NCBI GenBank assembly: GCA_012271065.1
Contig: JAAXHE010000037.1
Coordinates: forward strand, 1-64,000
Source: Candidatus Latescibacterota bacterium
GTDB lineage: Bacteria > Latescibacterota > UBA2968 > GCA-2709665
DNA length: 64,000 bases
Direction: 5' to 3'
In this document: in pieces, positions 55,105 through 63,793 of the stretch
How positions within the stretch are numbered: position 1 is the first letter of the stretch
Layout: each line of letters opens with the position of its first letter
Notes under the pieces: generated by a model
What the model saw: the letters and a program-made list of their open reading frames with translations, nothing else
The model's database searches: none
What the model was told of the DNA's origin: nothing
Translations under genes and position numbers: made by a program

Positions 55105-55165
55105 TTATCCTGCTTAATCCTGTCAGTCCAGGCAGGCTATTCTCCTGTCTATCCTGTCCATCCAT
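55105..55165. repeat. degenerate ATCCTGTC-like tandem repeat
   Basis: Units such as TTATCCTGC, TAATCCTGTC, TCTCCTGTC and TATCCTGTCC follow each other at roughly 9-11 base spacing, mixed with less regular spacers. It lies between the terminator and the Gfo/Idh gene. A similar short-unit pattern is known from intergenic regions of many environmental genomes. Confidence 0.6.
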
Positions 55166-55197
55166 GTAAGTTTGGGTTTTTCTATGAAAGAGGCTAA

Positions 55198-56319
55198 GTG
55201 GCGATCCTGAATGCAGCGGTCATTGGCCTCGGCGGCCGATCGAGGACGCATCTCTCGGTATTGCCGGTGCTCTCGGACAGGTACAGATTGGTCGGCGTGT
55301 GCGATATCGACGAGGAGACTGCGCAGGCGGTCGCCGGTCAGACGGGGGCGACCGCGCATACGGATCTGCGATCGATGCTGGAATCAGAGTCGCTCGACGT
55401 CGCGCTGATCACGGCTCATCCGGAGATTCATCACCCGATCGCGTGCATGCTGGCTGAGAGGAAGGTCCATATCCTCACGGAAACCCCAATCGCCCTCACG
55501 TTGCCCTGCGCCGATTTGATGATCCGGGCCGCGGAGAACAACGGCGTTTTTCTCGAAGTTTCCGAAAACGCCCGCAGATGGCCTCGTGAGAGGATGAAAC
55601 AGAAAATCGTAAGGGAAGGGCTTATCGGCGAGGTGAAGGAATTCTACCTCTCCTATACCTCGGGATCATATCACGGAATCAGCGCAATCAGGTCGATTCT
55701 CGGATCCGAACCGCGGTCCGTTTCGGGTGTTTTTCCCGACTCTCAGGACATTCTCGAACGGGGCATCATCCGGTGGTCGGACGCGGTCCGCGGGACGTAC
55801 GAACACAATCTTCGGAAGAAGGGTTACTGGGAGATTCTGGGCACCGACGGGGCCATTCGCGGAATGGAATTGCACCTCTATGGAGTCGATCGGAAACTGG
55901 CGATTTCCAGCGGAACAACCGTCAGTGAGCAGGGCATTGAAATATGTCGATCCAGCGTCGGAACAGAGCCGGAGTTGGTTTGGGAGAGTCCGTTCAAGGA
56001 CTATGCGCTTGCCGATGAAGACGGCATTGCAGTCACCGAGGCATGGTGCAGCCTGCACGATGCCGTGGTCCGGGGCAGGGCTCTTGAATACGGCCCGCAC
56101 AATGCAAGAAAGGATATCGAGGTGCTCTCCGGTATCCGTGAATCGGCCGGAAAGGACGGGATATGGGTGAACCTGCCCCTGGCGGGTATGACCGACCATG
56201 AAAGAAAAATCCACGCAGCATTTCAGCAGGCGTATGGCGTGGATCTTCTCGATCTGACACCTCGGCATTCCGCGCAGCAGACATCGATCGCACGCCGGCT
56301 TCGTGGCCTTTTGAGATGA
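55198..56319 (+). CDS. Gfo/Idh/MocA-family oxidoreductase lacking the usual EKP lysine
   Basis: 373 residues from a GTG at 55198 with AAAGAGG upstream. A Rossmann fold (AAVIGLGGRSRTHLSVL) opens it, followed by the Gfo/Idh C-terminal domain (VKEFYLSYTSGSYHG through the substrate region). The common EKP motif, whose lysine contacts nicotinamide and substrate, reads TETPIAL, so Lys is replaced by Thr. It may use another mechanism or act only as a binding protein. The family normally oxidises or reduces sugars and inositols. It is followed at 80 bases by a VOC-domain gene. Confidence 0.85.
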   Translation: MAILNAAVIGLGGRSRTHLSVLPVLSDRYRLVGVCDIDEETAQAVAGQTGATAHTDLRSMLESESLDVALITAHPEIHHPIACMLAERKVHILTETPIALTLPCADLMIRAAENNGVFLEVSENARRWPRERMKQKIVREGLIGEVKEFYLSYTSGSYHGISAIRSILGSEPRSVSGVFPDSQDILERGIIRWSDAVRGTYEHNLRKKGYWEILGTDGAIRGMELHLYGVDRKLAISSGTTVSEQGIEICRSSVGTEPELVWESPFKDYALADEDGIAVTEAWCSLHDAVVRGRALEYGPHNARKDIEVLSGIRESAGKDGIWVNLPLAGMTDHERKIHAAFQQAYGVDLLDLTPRHSAQQTSIARRLRGLLR

Positions 56320-56399
56320 GTTAGCGCGCCTCGGTGGAAGTGGCGTCTGATATCGAACGATGACACGGATACTGGTTTGCCTGACCAAAGGAGAAGACC

Positions 56400-56777
56400 A
56401 TGATCGCGAACATCCACAAGATCGCCCTCGTGACCGACGATATCGAAGAGGCCGTACGTTTCTATACGGGGACGCTCGGCCTGACCGAGCTCGAACGATT
56501 CCCGAATGAGGACGATGAGGACTTCGTCTTTCTGAAGGCCGGCGACGTCATCCTGGAACTGATGCCCCAAAAGACCATGGATGCGGACGCAGGCTTTCAC
56601 CACATATCGTTCAAGGTTGGCAATGTCGACCGCAGCGCCGGCGAGCTCAGGGGAGCGGGCGTGGACATTGCCGTCGAGCCCTTCGACGCGGAGGGGACCG
56701 ATATCCGCCTGAGCTTCTTCAACGGCCCGAATGACGTACTCCTGCAGCTCTTTCAACGTGAGTCCGATCCCGCCTGA
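56400..56777 (+). CDS. VOC-superfamily protein (methylmalonyl-CoA epimerase/glyoxalase-like)
   Basis: 125 residues. Two beta-alpha-beta-beta-beta half units: IHKIALVTDDIEEAVRFYTGTLGL and, near residue 65, FHHISFKVGNVDRSAGELRGAGVDI. His6, Glu53 in VILELMP, His65/66 and Glu in the last strand fit metal ligands of the VOC fold, so an epimerase, dioxygenase or glyoxalase activity is possible. The length and start resemble methylmalonyl-CoA epimerases, but no mutase genes are nearby, so the exact activity is open. A strong terminator follows. Confidence 0.85.
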   Translation: MIANIHKIALVTDDIEEAVRFYTGTLGLTELERFPNEDDEDFVFLKAGDVILELMPQKTMDADAGFHHISFKVGNVDRSAGELRGAGVDIAVEPFDAEGTDIRLSFFNGPNDVLLQLFQRESDPA

Positions 56778-56818
56778 ACGGACCTCTTCTTACTCCAAAG
56801 TCGGCAAAAACGAATAAA

Positions 56819-56850
56819 AGAAACCGTACGCCCGGCGGCGTACGGTTTCT
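56819..56850. terminator. perfect 14-bp hairpin, bidirectional terminator
   Basis: AGAAACCGTACGCC (56819-56832) pairs with GGCGTACGGTTTCT (56837-56850) around CGGC. T-rich/A-rich ends on both sides suit termination of the VOC gene and of the convergent serpin gene. Confidence 0.9.
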
Positions 56851-56885
56851 CACTGGCGTCTCCGCATTGCCCAAGGACGCAGTGA

Positions 56886-58244
56886 TTATTTCCGCGGATC
56901 CATCACGCGTCCGACAAACAGGATGGCGTCCGTGGCATTGTCCCTTATGAGGAAGATGAACGGCCGGTCGGCCGTGAACGCCGGCGGCAACGAGGTGACA
57001 CCGATCGTCCCGCCCGTGGCCGCGCCTGCCTCGGTACCCCTTTCGTCCAGCTTTACAAACGCCTTGTGAACGACCGCCGAAAGGTAGAGGCCCTTCCCAT
57101 CGGCCATCCCGGAAAAGTCCGCTGATTCGGAGTCGAAGGCGTTGGTCATCCCCATCCCGTCGAGCGTATCGGCCAACCTGAATTCAGACGTGAACTCGAA
57201 GGACGGTACGGAAAGCCTGAGGCGGATGGGTCTCATTTGCTTCGAAATCTCACTGACGAGATCCGCGCTCAACGCGTCTTCGAACTGGTCGTATTTGCCC
57301 TTAGCCGGGAGGAGGATGATCAGCGACGCCTCCTCTCCCGCATAGAGCAGTTCCACTGACTGGACCTGGTATGTCTCGTGCAATGCGTAGTCGAAGGTCT
57401 CCGTCCGGTGCATCATGGGCACGTTGACGCGATCACCGCTCAAGAGGTGAAACGGATCACTCGTGGTCCGGTCTTCGTCGAAGGGGTAGTGCCAGGCCGC
57501 ATTGAAATAAATGGCATTTGTCAGTACCAGCCTCGTCAGGTGGTCGATGACGCCCTGTGGAATCAGGTCCTGGATTGTTTCCTCGGTCCTTTCCGCGACC
57601 CAGTCGTTGATGGCCGTACGCGACGCCTCCGGATTCTCCACGAAATCCACCGCACGCATGCCGGCGCCGTAGTTTTCGGCCAGTGTGTCGAGAAAGCGCG
57701 GCAGAAACGCGTACCCCTTCTGTCCCCATATGGAATTCGCGATGTTCAACCGGAATTCGCCACGCTCCTGGCTTCCGCTGTTTTCGCCGCGGGATGAAAG
57801 CGCGAGGTCAAGGACGTTGAAGGCGGGGTGCAGCTGGTCCGGAGGAAGCTGAAAACGAAGGACCTCCTCCATCTGACGCGCCGTCTCGCCTCTCGCGCCG
57901 GCGTACATCATGGCCAGCGCCACGGAGATGCTGTGCGGCGAATAGAACAGGTTCCCTTCCCTCTCTCGCAGTGTGCCGTATAGGTCCAGCGCGAACGCGC
58001 TGTTTCCCCGCACCAGATCGTCCAGCTTCACGTCCGACGCGGACAGCGATGTCTTTCGCGCCTTTTCGGACCGCAGGACTTCGGTTGACTGGTCTTCCCT
58101 GTCATCCTCCGTCTCGTCAACCGGCGACTTCCCTCCGCAGCCGGGGTGGGCGGTGATCAAGACCGCTGTGACACCGGAGAAGAGCCACCTTCCCAATGGT
58201 GAGAGAAACCGCGGGCGAGTCGGTCTATGGTCTGTTGTACCCAT
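56886..58244 (-). CDS. serpin, probably inhibitory and exported
   Basis: 452 residues from the ATG at 58244 with AAGG upstream; an earlier GTG is less likely. A signal with GVTAVLITAHPGCGG (possible lipobox ending in Cys) and an acidic linker precede a full serpin domain: NLFYSPHSISVALAMMYAGARGET, LVLTNAIYFNAAWHYPF, SLIILLPAKG and the C-terminal DRPFIFLIRDNATDAILFVGRV. The hinge GTEAGAATG has the small residues needed for loop insertion, so it should be an inhibitor. Counting from the hinge Gly as P15 puts P1-P1' at Thr-Ser in GVTSLPP. It may guard against foreign proteases or regulate a host interaction. It is alone in its transcript. Confidence 0.93.
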   Translation of the reverse strand: MGTTDHRPTRPRFLSPLGRWLFSGVTAVLITAHPGCGGKSPVDETEDDREDQSTEVLRSEKARKTSLSASDVKLDDLVRGNSAFALDLYGTLREREGNLFYSPHSISVALAMMYAGARGETARQMEEVLRFQLPPDQLHPAFNVLDLALSSRGENSGSQERGEFRLNIANSIWGQKGYAFLPRFLDTLAENYGAGMRAVDFVENPEASRTAINDWVAERTEETIQDLIPQGVIDHLTRLVLTNAIYFNAAWHYPFDEDRTTSDPFHLLSGDRVNVPMMHRTETFDYALHETYQVQSVELLYAGEEASLIILLPAKGKYDQFEDALSADLVSEISKQMRPIRLRLSVPSFEFTSEFRLADTLDGMGMTNAFDSESADFSGMADGKGLYLSAVVHKAFVKLDERGTEAGAATGGTIGVTSLPPAFTADRPFIFLIRDNATDAILFVGRVMDPRK

Positions 58245-58626
58245 GACAGCCTTGGTGGGCTCGTGTGGAAATATGTGCACGGATGAACCCTCTTTGCCTA
58301 TATTAATTCAGAAAACTTCCCTTCCCCATTGCGATTTACTACTCTTACTTTAGACGCCTGGTGACGTGTAGAGTTGCCTATTGCGGCGCGGCGAAATTGC
58401 CGGCACAAATTGTAATGGCGCGCTTGCCTCTCGTACTGGTACTCTCGTATGATTCGAATGAGATGTGTTCTTGCATTGAAATGAAATGTCATTGTTGGTC
58501 TCTATTCTGCCACCTGGGGACATCTGAGTATCAACGAGAAAGCGTCAGCAATTCGCGAGCGTTTCTGATCCCATTCATGTGCGACAATTGGTCATGATGA
58601 ATTTTGTCGAATAGGAGTGCATTGAT
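58245..58626. other. 382-bp divergent gap between serpin and restriction gene
   Basis: No gene seen. It is AT-richer than the surroundings, with a TAATAT-like element near 58299-58304 on the minus strand and TTGAAA near 58475 on the plus strand, none with a convincing partner at 16-18 bases. An AGGAG at 58613-58617 serves the TTG start of the next gene. Confidence 0.5.
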
Positions 58627-61600
58627 TTGAGCGATCGATTTTTCGAACGTCCCATACTTAACTCACCTTACAAATATCCCGGCAGACACTGGGAACTGGA
58701 CGAAACGGGCCAGCCCACGCAAAGAGTCGTGGAAAGCCGGAGGCGGGCCGAGTTCGTTTCGCCTATTCCATTGCCGAAAAAACACAAGGGATCCTCTTCC
58801 GATCAGACGGCAATGGTATTTGACAAGGCGGCGGAAAAACTCGGGACCGACGGCCAGAAGTACGATCTGACGGAAATCATCAACGGCGTTCGGGTACAGG
58901 TCGACAGGTGGAGAAAGCTGCCGGATCCCAGACAATGGCAGGTCTCCCCTGATACTGCACGTCTGCTGGAACATTGGCGCCGCCATCAGTTCAGCGACAT
59001 TCGGCCGTTCTTCTGTCAGGTCGAAGCGATGGAGACGGTCATCTGGCTGACAGAGGTTGCGCCACAGGCCGGCGCGACCGGAAGGCGATTCCTCGACCAT
59101 CTCGTTAGTGCCAACGAGGGGGCCAATTCCGGTCTCAGCCGCGTGGCGCTTAAGTTGGCAACCGGGGCAGGCAAGACCACTGTCATGGCGATGTTGATTG
59201 CGTGGCAGACGATCAACGCGGCACGTCGCCCGCAGAGCAGAAGATTTACTCGCGGCTTCCTTGTCGTAACTCCGGGCATCACCATCAAGGACCGCCTGCG
59301 CGTTCTGCAGCCAAATGACCCGGACAGTTACTACCAGAGCCGTGAACTGGTTCCCAATGACATGCTGCCCGACCTGGAAAAGGCCAGAATCGTCATCACG
59401 AACTACCACGCTTTCAAACTGCGCGAACGCATGGAGATCTCCAAGGGCGGTCGTTCCTTGCTTCAGGGCCGAGGCGAAACACTCTCGACGTTGGAAACAG
59501 AGGGACAGATGCTCCAGCGGGTCATGCCCGAACTTATGGGCATCAAGAACATACTCGTCCTCAATGACGAAGCCCATCACTGCTATCGTGAAAAGCCTGG
59601 AGAAGCGGAAGAAGAAAAGTTCAAGGGTGAGGAACGGAAGGAGGCGGAGAAGAACACGGAAGCTGCGCGCCTGTGGATATCAGGCCTGGAAACGGTTGAA
59701 GAAAAGCTCGGTATCAGCCGCGTTTTGGATCTCTCCGCAACGCCATTCTTCCTGCGTGGCTCGGGATATGCCGAAGGTACGCTGTTTCCGTGGACGATGT
59801 GCGATTTCTCCCTGATGGATGCCATCGAATGCGGCATCGTCAAACTTCCCCGGGTGCCGGTTACCGATAACATACCCGGTGGAGAAATGCCGAAGTTCCG
59901 CAACCTCTGGGAACACATCCGAACCGATATGCCGAAGAAAGGGCGGGGCAAGGCCGCGACGCTCGATCCTCTCAGTCTGCCCGTGGAACTGCAGACTGCC
60001 CTTGAAGCCCTATATGGGCACTATCAGAAGACATTCGAGTTGATGGATAAAGCCGGGATCGGCATACCGCCTTGTTTTATCGTGGTCTGTAACAACACCT
60101 CGACCTCCAAGCTGGTCTACGACTACATCTCAGGATTCTACCGAGAGGGCGAAGATGGCAAGGAGACATTCGAGCAAGGACGACTGGCGTTGTTTCGCAA
60201 TTTCAATGAACATGGGGAGCGGCACCCCAGGCCTCGTACGCTATTGATCGACAGCGAGCAGTTGGAGTCGGGTGACGCGCTGGACACAAACTTCCGAAAG
60301 ATGGCTGCCGATGAAATCGACCGCTTTCGACGAGAAAAGATCCAACGTACAGGAGATCGCGAACAAGCCGAAAAGATAAGCGACCAGGAATTGCTTCGCG
60401 AGGTCATGAATACGGTAGGCAAGCCCGATAGATTGGGCGATTCGATTCGTTGCGTCGTTTCGGTATCGATGCTTACCGAAGGTTGGGACGCTAACAATGT
60501 GAGCCACGTCCTGGGTGTTCGGGCATTCGGAACCCAGTTGCTTTGCGAGCAAGTTGTTGGCCGTGCGCTGCGCCGGCAGTCCTATGAACTCAATGACGAA
60601 GGGCTGTTCCACGTCGAGTACGCGGACGTGCTGGGCATACCGTTTGACTTTACGGCGAAGCCCGTGCTCGCCCCTCCAACTCCTCCTCGGGAGACCGTCC
60701 ATGTACGTGCCATGCGGCCTGAGAGGGACGCACTTGAAATTTGTTTTCCGCGGGTGGCGGGATATCGAGTGGAATTGCCGGATGAGAGGCTTACTGCCGA
60801 GTTCACGGCGGACTCCGTACTGGAATTGACTCCAGAACTGATTGGGCCATCCATTACGGTCAATCAGGGGATAATCGGCGAAGGCGTGGACCTCAACCTC
60901 GTCCATACAAATGACATTCGGCATTCCACGCTACTGTTCCACCTCACCCAGAGGCTATTGTATACCAAATGGCGCGATCCTGGCGAGGAACCGAAACTCC
61001 ATCTATTCGGGCAGCTCAAAAGCATCACCAGAAAATGGCTTGAAGACTGCCTTATCTGCAAGGGAGGCACGTACCCTGCGCAATTGATGTACCAGGAACT
61101 TGCCGATATGGCCTGTGAACGCATCACCGCAGCCATCACGCGAGCGGAAATCGGCGTTCGTCCGGTCAAGGCCGTTCTCGATCCCTACAATCCAATAGGC
61201 TCAACGGCGCAGGTGAGTTTCAACACGACCAAGACCAACCGTTACGAAACGGACTCGCGTCGATGTCACGTCAATTGGGTTGTCCTGGACAGCGATTGGG
61301 AGGCCGAGTTTTGCCGTGTGGCTGAATCCCATCCAGGGGTTAAGGCATATGTAAAGAACCACAATCTCGGATTGGAGGCGCCATACCGCTACGGCTCCAC
61401 AATGCGGACGTATATCCCTGATTTTATCGTCCTGGTTGACGATGGCCGGGGGGAGGACGATCTCCTGAATCTCATCGTGGAGATAAAGGGGTACAAGGGG
61501 GAAGACGCAAAGGCAAAGAAGGATACCATGGACACGTACTGGGTGCCTGGAGTGAACAACCATGGGAACTATGGGCGCTGGGCTTTCGCGGAGTTCACCG

Positions 61601-61704
61601 ACGTGTATGAAATGCAGGCGGACTTTGAGTCGAAAGTGGAATCGGAATTCAACGAAATGATCGAGCGATTTCAGCCACGCGCGGTAGCCGAAAACAGAAT
61701 TTAG
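58627..61704 (+). CDS. type III-like restriction helicase-nuclease (BPTD_3080-type)
   Basis: 1025 residues from the TTG at 58627, nine bases after AGGAG. A superfamily 2 translocase: Walker A VALKLATGAGKTTVMAMLIAWQ near residue 173, TPGITIKDRLRVL, motif II ILVLNDEAHHCY near 318, motif III DLSATPFFL near 371, motif V/VI VSVSMLTEGWDANNVSHVLG and LLCEQVVGRALRR. The C-terminal region has a PD-(D/E)xK nuclease signature: YIPDFIVLVDDG and LNLIVEIKGYKGED. This matches the large type III-like Res proteins that normally work with a DNA methyltransferase, which is not encoded in the remaining window or just upstream. The base composition differs from the left half. Confidence 0.88.
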   Translation: MSDRFFERPILNSPYKYPGRHWELDETGQPTQRVVESRRRAEFVSPIPLPKKHKGSSSDQTAMVFDKAAEKLGTDGQKYDLTEIINGVRVQVDRWRKLPDPRQWQVSPDTARLLEHWRRHQFSDIRPFFCQVEAMETVIWLTEVAPQAGATGRRFLDHLVSANEGANSGLSRVALKLATGAGKTTVMAMLIAWQTINAARRPQSRRFTRGFLVVTPGITIKDRLRVLQPNDPDSYYQSRELVPNDMLPDLEKARIVITNYHAFKLRERMEISKGGRSLLQGRGETLSTLETEGQMLQRVMPELMGIKNILVLNDEAHHCYREKPGEAEEEKFKGEERKEAEKNTEAARLWISGLETVEEKLGISRVLDLSATPFFLRGSGYAEGTLFPWTMCDFSLMDAIECGIVKLPRVPVTDNIPGGEMPKFRNLWEHIRTDMPKKGRGKAATLDPLSLPVELQTALEALYGHYQKTFELMDKAGIGIPPCFIVVCNNTSTSKLVYDYISGFYREGEDGKETFEQGRLALFRNFNEHGERHPRPRTLLIDSEQLESGDALDTNFRKMAADEIDRFRREKIQRTGDREQAEKISDQELLREVMNTVGKPDRLGDSIRCVVSVSMLTEGWDANNVSHVLGVRAFGTQLLCEQVVGRALRRQSYELNDEGLFHVEYADVLGIPFDFTAKPVLAPPTPPRETVHVRAMRPERDALEICFPRVAGYRVELPDERLTAEFTADSVLELTPELIGPSITVNQGIIGEGVDLNLVHTNDIRHSTLLFHLTQRLLYTKWRDPGEEPKLHLFGQLKSITRKWLEDCLICKGGTYPAQLMYQELADMACERITAAITRAEIGVRPVKAVLDPYNPIGSTAQVSFNTTKTNRYETDSRRCHVNWVVLDSDWEAEFCRVAESHPGVKAYVKNHNLGLEAPYRYGSTMRTYIPDFIVLVDDGRGEDDLLNLIVEIKGYKGEDAKAKKDTMDTYWVPGVNNHGNYGRWAFAEFTDVYEMQADFESKVESEFNEMIERFQPRAVAENRI

Positions 61705-61829
61705 GGGCGGAAATGTGGAACTGGCAGGACCATTGAAACAGGCCCAAGGATAGAGGCAATGCCGCGGAATGGCGGACCACGAAGGTCGGCGCAGTTTGCT
61801 CATGAACCTACAGTTCAAAGGGGGAGCCA

Positions 61830-62123
61830 ATGACCAGAGATGAAGTCCTGGACGTCCTCCGAACGCACAAGGCGACCCTTGCCCAGCGCTTTGGCGTCAT
61901 TGAACTCGCCCTGTTCGGCTCTTTCGCCCGCGACCAGGCATCGGACAAGAGCGACGTTGACATCCTGGTTCGCTTCGATAGGACCATTGACTGGGAGCGG
62001 TACTTTGGCGCGCAGTTCTACCTGGAGGATGTTTTGGGGGGGCGATCGGTGAATCTGGTGATCGAAAACGACCTGCGGCCGGAGGTGCGACCTTATGTGG
62101 AACGTGAGGTTCTCAATGTCTGA
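61830..62123 (+). CDS. MNT-type minimal nucleotidyltransferase antitoxin
   Basis: 97 residues. FGSFARDQASDKSDVDILVRF is the GS-x10-DxD nucleotidyltransferase motif, and ERYFGAQFYLEDVLGGRSVNLVIENDL is the common second half of MNT-domain proteins. MntA proteins usually neutralise a HEPN RNase (HepT) by AMPylation, and the HepT gene normally overlaps or follows. Here the next frame encodes only a short unrelated peptide, so HepT may be lost or replaced. GGGGGAG precedes the ATG. Confidence 0.85.
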   Translation: MTRDEVLDVLRTHKATLAQRFGVIELALFGSFARDQASDKSDVDILVRFDRTIDWERYFGAQFYLEDVLGGRSVNLVIENDLRPEVRPYVEREVLNV

Positions 62124-62253
62124 TAGTGGTCACGACGAGCGTGTGTGGCACTTCTACTATGACCTGGACGCCATCTGAAGGGATCTGCAGGAGAAGCAGA
62201 ATCGCGGCAAGCCGAAGGTGGTTTCTTTTCCGCCCAAACTTCCGAGAAAGTGA
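62116..62253 (+). pseudogene. small protein gene with in-frame TGA, overlapping the MNT gene
   Basis: The ATG at 62116 overlaps the MNT stop by eight bases. The frame reads MSDSGHDERVWHFYYDLDAI, then TGA at 62176-62178, then continues RDLQEKQNRGKPKVVSFPPK to a stop at 62251-62253, giving 45 codons. The two halves fit together as one short basic protein of a kind often found after small accessory genes. UGA elsewhere in the window clearly acts as a stop, so this is more likely a mutation (or error) than a recoded codon. Confidence 0.5.
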
Positions 62254-62299
62254 TCGCGGGAATCCAGCAAAACGCGCGGGAACCGAGGGAGGATCGACT

Positions 62300-62536
62300 A
62301 TGGAATATACGGCCATAGTGAAGCCCAGCGGCGAGTGGTGGATTGGCTGGATCCAGGAAGTGCCCGGCGTCACCTGCCAGGAAGGTACTCGCGAAGAGCT
62401 GATGGACACGCTCGCTATCACACTTACGGAGATGTTGGAGATCAGGCGTGAGGCGGCGCAATCGGTTTTTGTGGACGGTTATGAAACGGCAAAGATCTCC
62501 GTTACATCAAGCGCACGACACTTCTCAGGCATTTGA
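62300..62536 (+). CDS. HicB-family antitoxin-like protein with altered C-terminus
   Basis: 78 residues from the ATG at 62300, seven bases after GGAGG. YTAIVKPSGEWWIGWIQEVPGVTCQEGTREELMDTLAITLTEML is the HicB partial RNase-H-like fold, where Trp and Pro-Gly are conserved. HicB proteins bind and silence the HicA mRNA interferase. The last nine residues (SSARHFSGI) probably result from a change in its original stop codon: reading TGA for TCA at 62507-62509 would end the protein at SVT and at once create ATG for hicA. A remnant of the toxin gene overlaps its 3' end. Confidence 0.7.
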   Translation: MEYTAIVKPSGEWWIGWIQEVPGVTCQEGTREELMDTLAITLTEMLEIRREAAQSVFVDGYETAKISVTSSARHFSGI

Positions 62537-62694
62537 GGCGGGAAGGCTGCGGGTTGTTGCGTAAAGGACCATGGCATTCGATCTGGCAGAACGCCCGCGG
62601 TGAACGGTAAACGGCGAACCCGCGTCACATAGAAGTAGACAACATTCTTGTCTGGGAGATCTGCGCTAACCTCGGCGTGCCACGGATTGGATGA
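62506..62694 (+). pseudogene. hicA: hicA toxin remnant: start codon lost and in-frame TAA
   Basis: In a frame offset from hicB, codons read ATC AAG CGC ACG ACA, then TLLRHLRREGCGLLRKGPWHSI, WQNARGER, TAA at 62608-62610, and TANPRHIEVDNILVWEICANLG to TGA at 62692-62694. This is HicA (the dsRBD-like mRNA interferase with the catalytic His in the GPWHSIW region and the PRH-EIDN end). Two lesions are visible: ATC in place of ATG at 62506 and the TAA codon at 62608. The toxin should not be made. This leaves a hicB-like gene without its toxin. Confidence 0.75.
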
Positions 62695-62773
62695 CCCGAA
62701 TGGCATGACTGAACATAACCCAGGTGAGGTGTTGTGCGTGCGTTGTTCATTTGTGCATCGGTTGGATCTTGAT

Positions 62774-63562
62774 ATGGACATTTTCGCTGAAACGCTTTCG
62801 AAGTTAGATTCGGCCTTTCGACAACTAGAAGCACAAGTACGCAGCCCCATCCGCGTGAATAAACGTGGTGGCTTTGTTTTTAGGTACGAAACACATACTC
62901 CCGAAATTGTCGTAGTTCAAAAGTTGAGTCGGGTATTGACTGGACTCAGAGCCACTCTCGCTCTGTTGGAAAGGGGTCTGTACCAGGAAGTTGGCGTAAT
63001 GTTTAGGATGTTGGATGAGTTTAGGGAGGACATTTCATTCATGTGCGACGCAGTTCGAAACGGGAATACTTCTGACCTGCAGAAACAGTTCATTGAGGAT
63101 TTTTTTCAGGAAGAGTTCGATGCTGACAATCCGTTCAAAGCCACTCAGAGTAGAAGGAGGGTACCAAGGCGAAAAATCCAAGCAATGTTGGCACGAACAA
63201 TTCAGCAAGAACCTCTGAATCCAAGTGATTCGCAGGAGATCTTCCGGACGATCGCAAATACGAATTCTGGCTATGTGCATGGTACTTCCGAACATATTCT
63301 CGATATGTGCACCGGCAACCCTCCTCGATATCGCCTTGACGGAATGCTCGGTACACATCTTCAGCAGACTTTCGAAAAAACAGCACAGGACTATTTTTAC
63401 CGAGCGATTCTTTCTTTTAACGAAGCTGCGCTGTCGTTTCAACAAACTGATCTTGACCGGAATCTCGATCAGCATAAGCGAATGTTTGAACAGTTGATTG
63501 GAATACCGGACTTGCAAAGTGCTAAGGAATTGATCCGATTAGATCGACGACGTAAGAAGTAG
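62774..63562 (+). CDS. unrecognised cytoplasmic protein, helical, AT-rich gene
   Basis: 262 residues from the ATG at 62774, or up to 42 more from an earlier start (none has a strong SD). It is mostly helical without signal or membrane segments: IFAETLSKLDSAFRQLEAQV, VVVQKLSRVLTGLRATLALLERG, GVMFRMLDEFREDISFMCDAV. The LLERGLYQEVGVMFRMLDE stretch and a later His-containing YVHGTSEHIL recall DUF5677- or HEPN-like proteins, though this is only a guess. Base composition and codon use are AT-richer than the left half, which suggests transfer. It lies in the accessory island between the decayed hicBA and an unfinished membrane gene. Confidence 0.65.
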   Translation: MDIFAETLSKLDSAFRQLEAQVRSPIRVNKRGGFVFRYETHTPEIVVVQKLSRVLTGLRATLALLERGLYQEVGVMFRMLDEFREDISFMCDAVRNGNTSDLQKQFIEDFFQEEFDADNPFKATQSRRRVPRRKIQAMLARTIQQEPLNPSDSQEIFRTIANTNSGYVHGTSEHILDMCTGNPPRYRLDGMLGTHLQQTFEKTAQDYFYRAILSFNEAALSFQQTDLDRNLDQHKRMFEQLIGIPDLQSAKELIRLDRRRKK

Positions 63563-63793
63563 AATGAACCATACGGCTCCTCGCACATCAGTTCGTTTCG
63601 AATGAGACCCATTTTCGATGTATCAGTCACATCGCAGAAGCCCTCGACTGTTCGATTCGTCCTGCCAGCTCTTTTAAATCGGTCCGCCGGACCAGTATTC
63701 TAAGCCGATCTTGCAGTCTGAAGTTTGAGTCTATTGGGCGCGTTCGATCGTCAATGTCTGATGCGGGTCATACAATATAGGAGCGGCTCCTCT
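63563..63793. other. AT-rich gap before the last gene
   Basis: No gene seen. Near 63781-63793 an AGGAGCGGCTCCT palindrome places an SD nine bases before the ATG at 63794, so the SD may be hidden in a hairpin. Confidence 0.4.
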
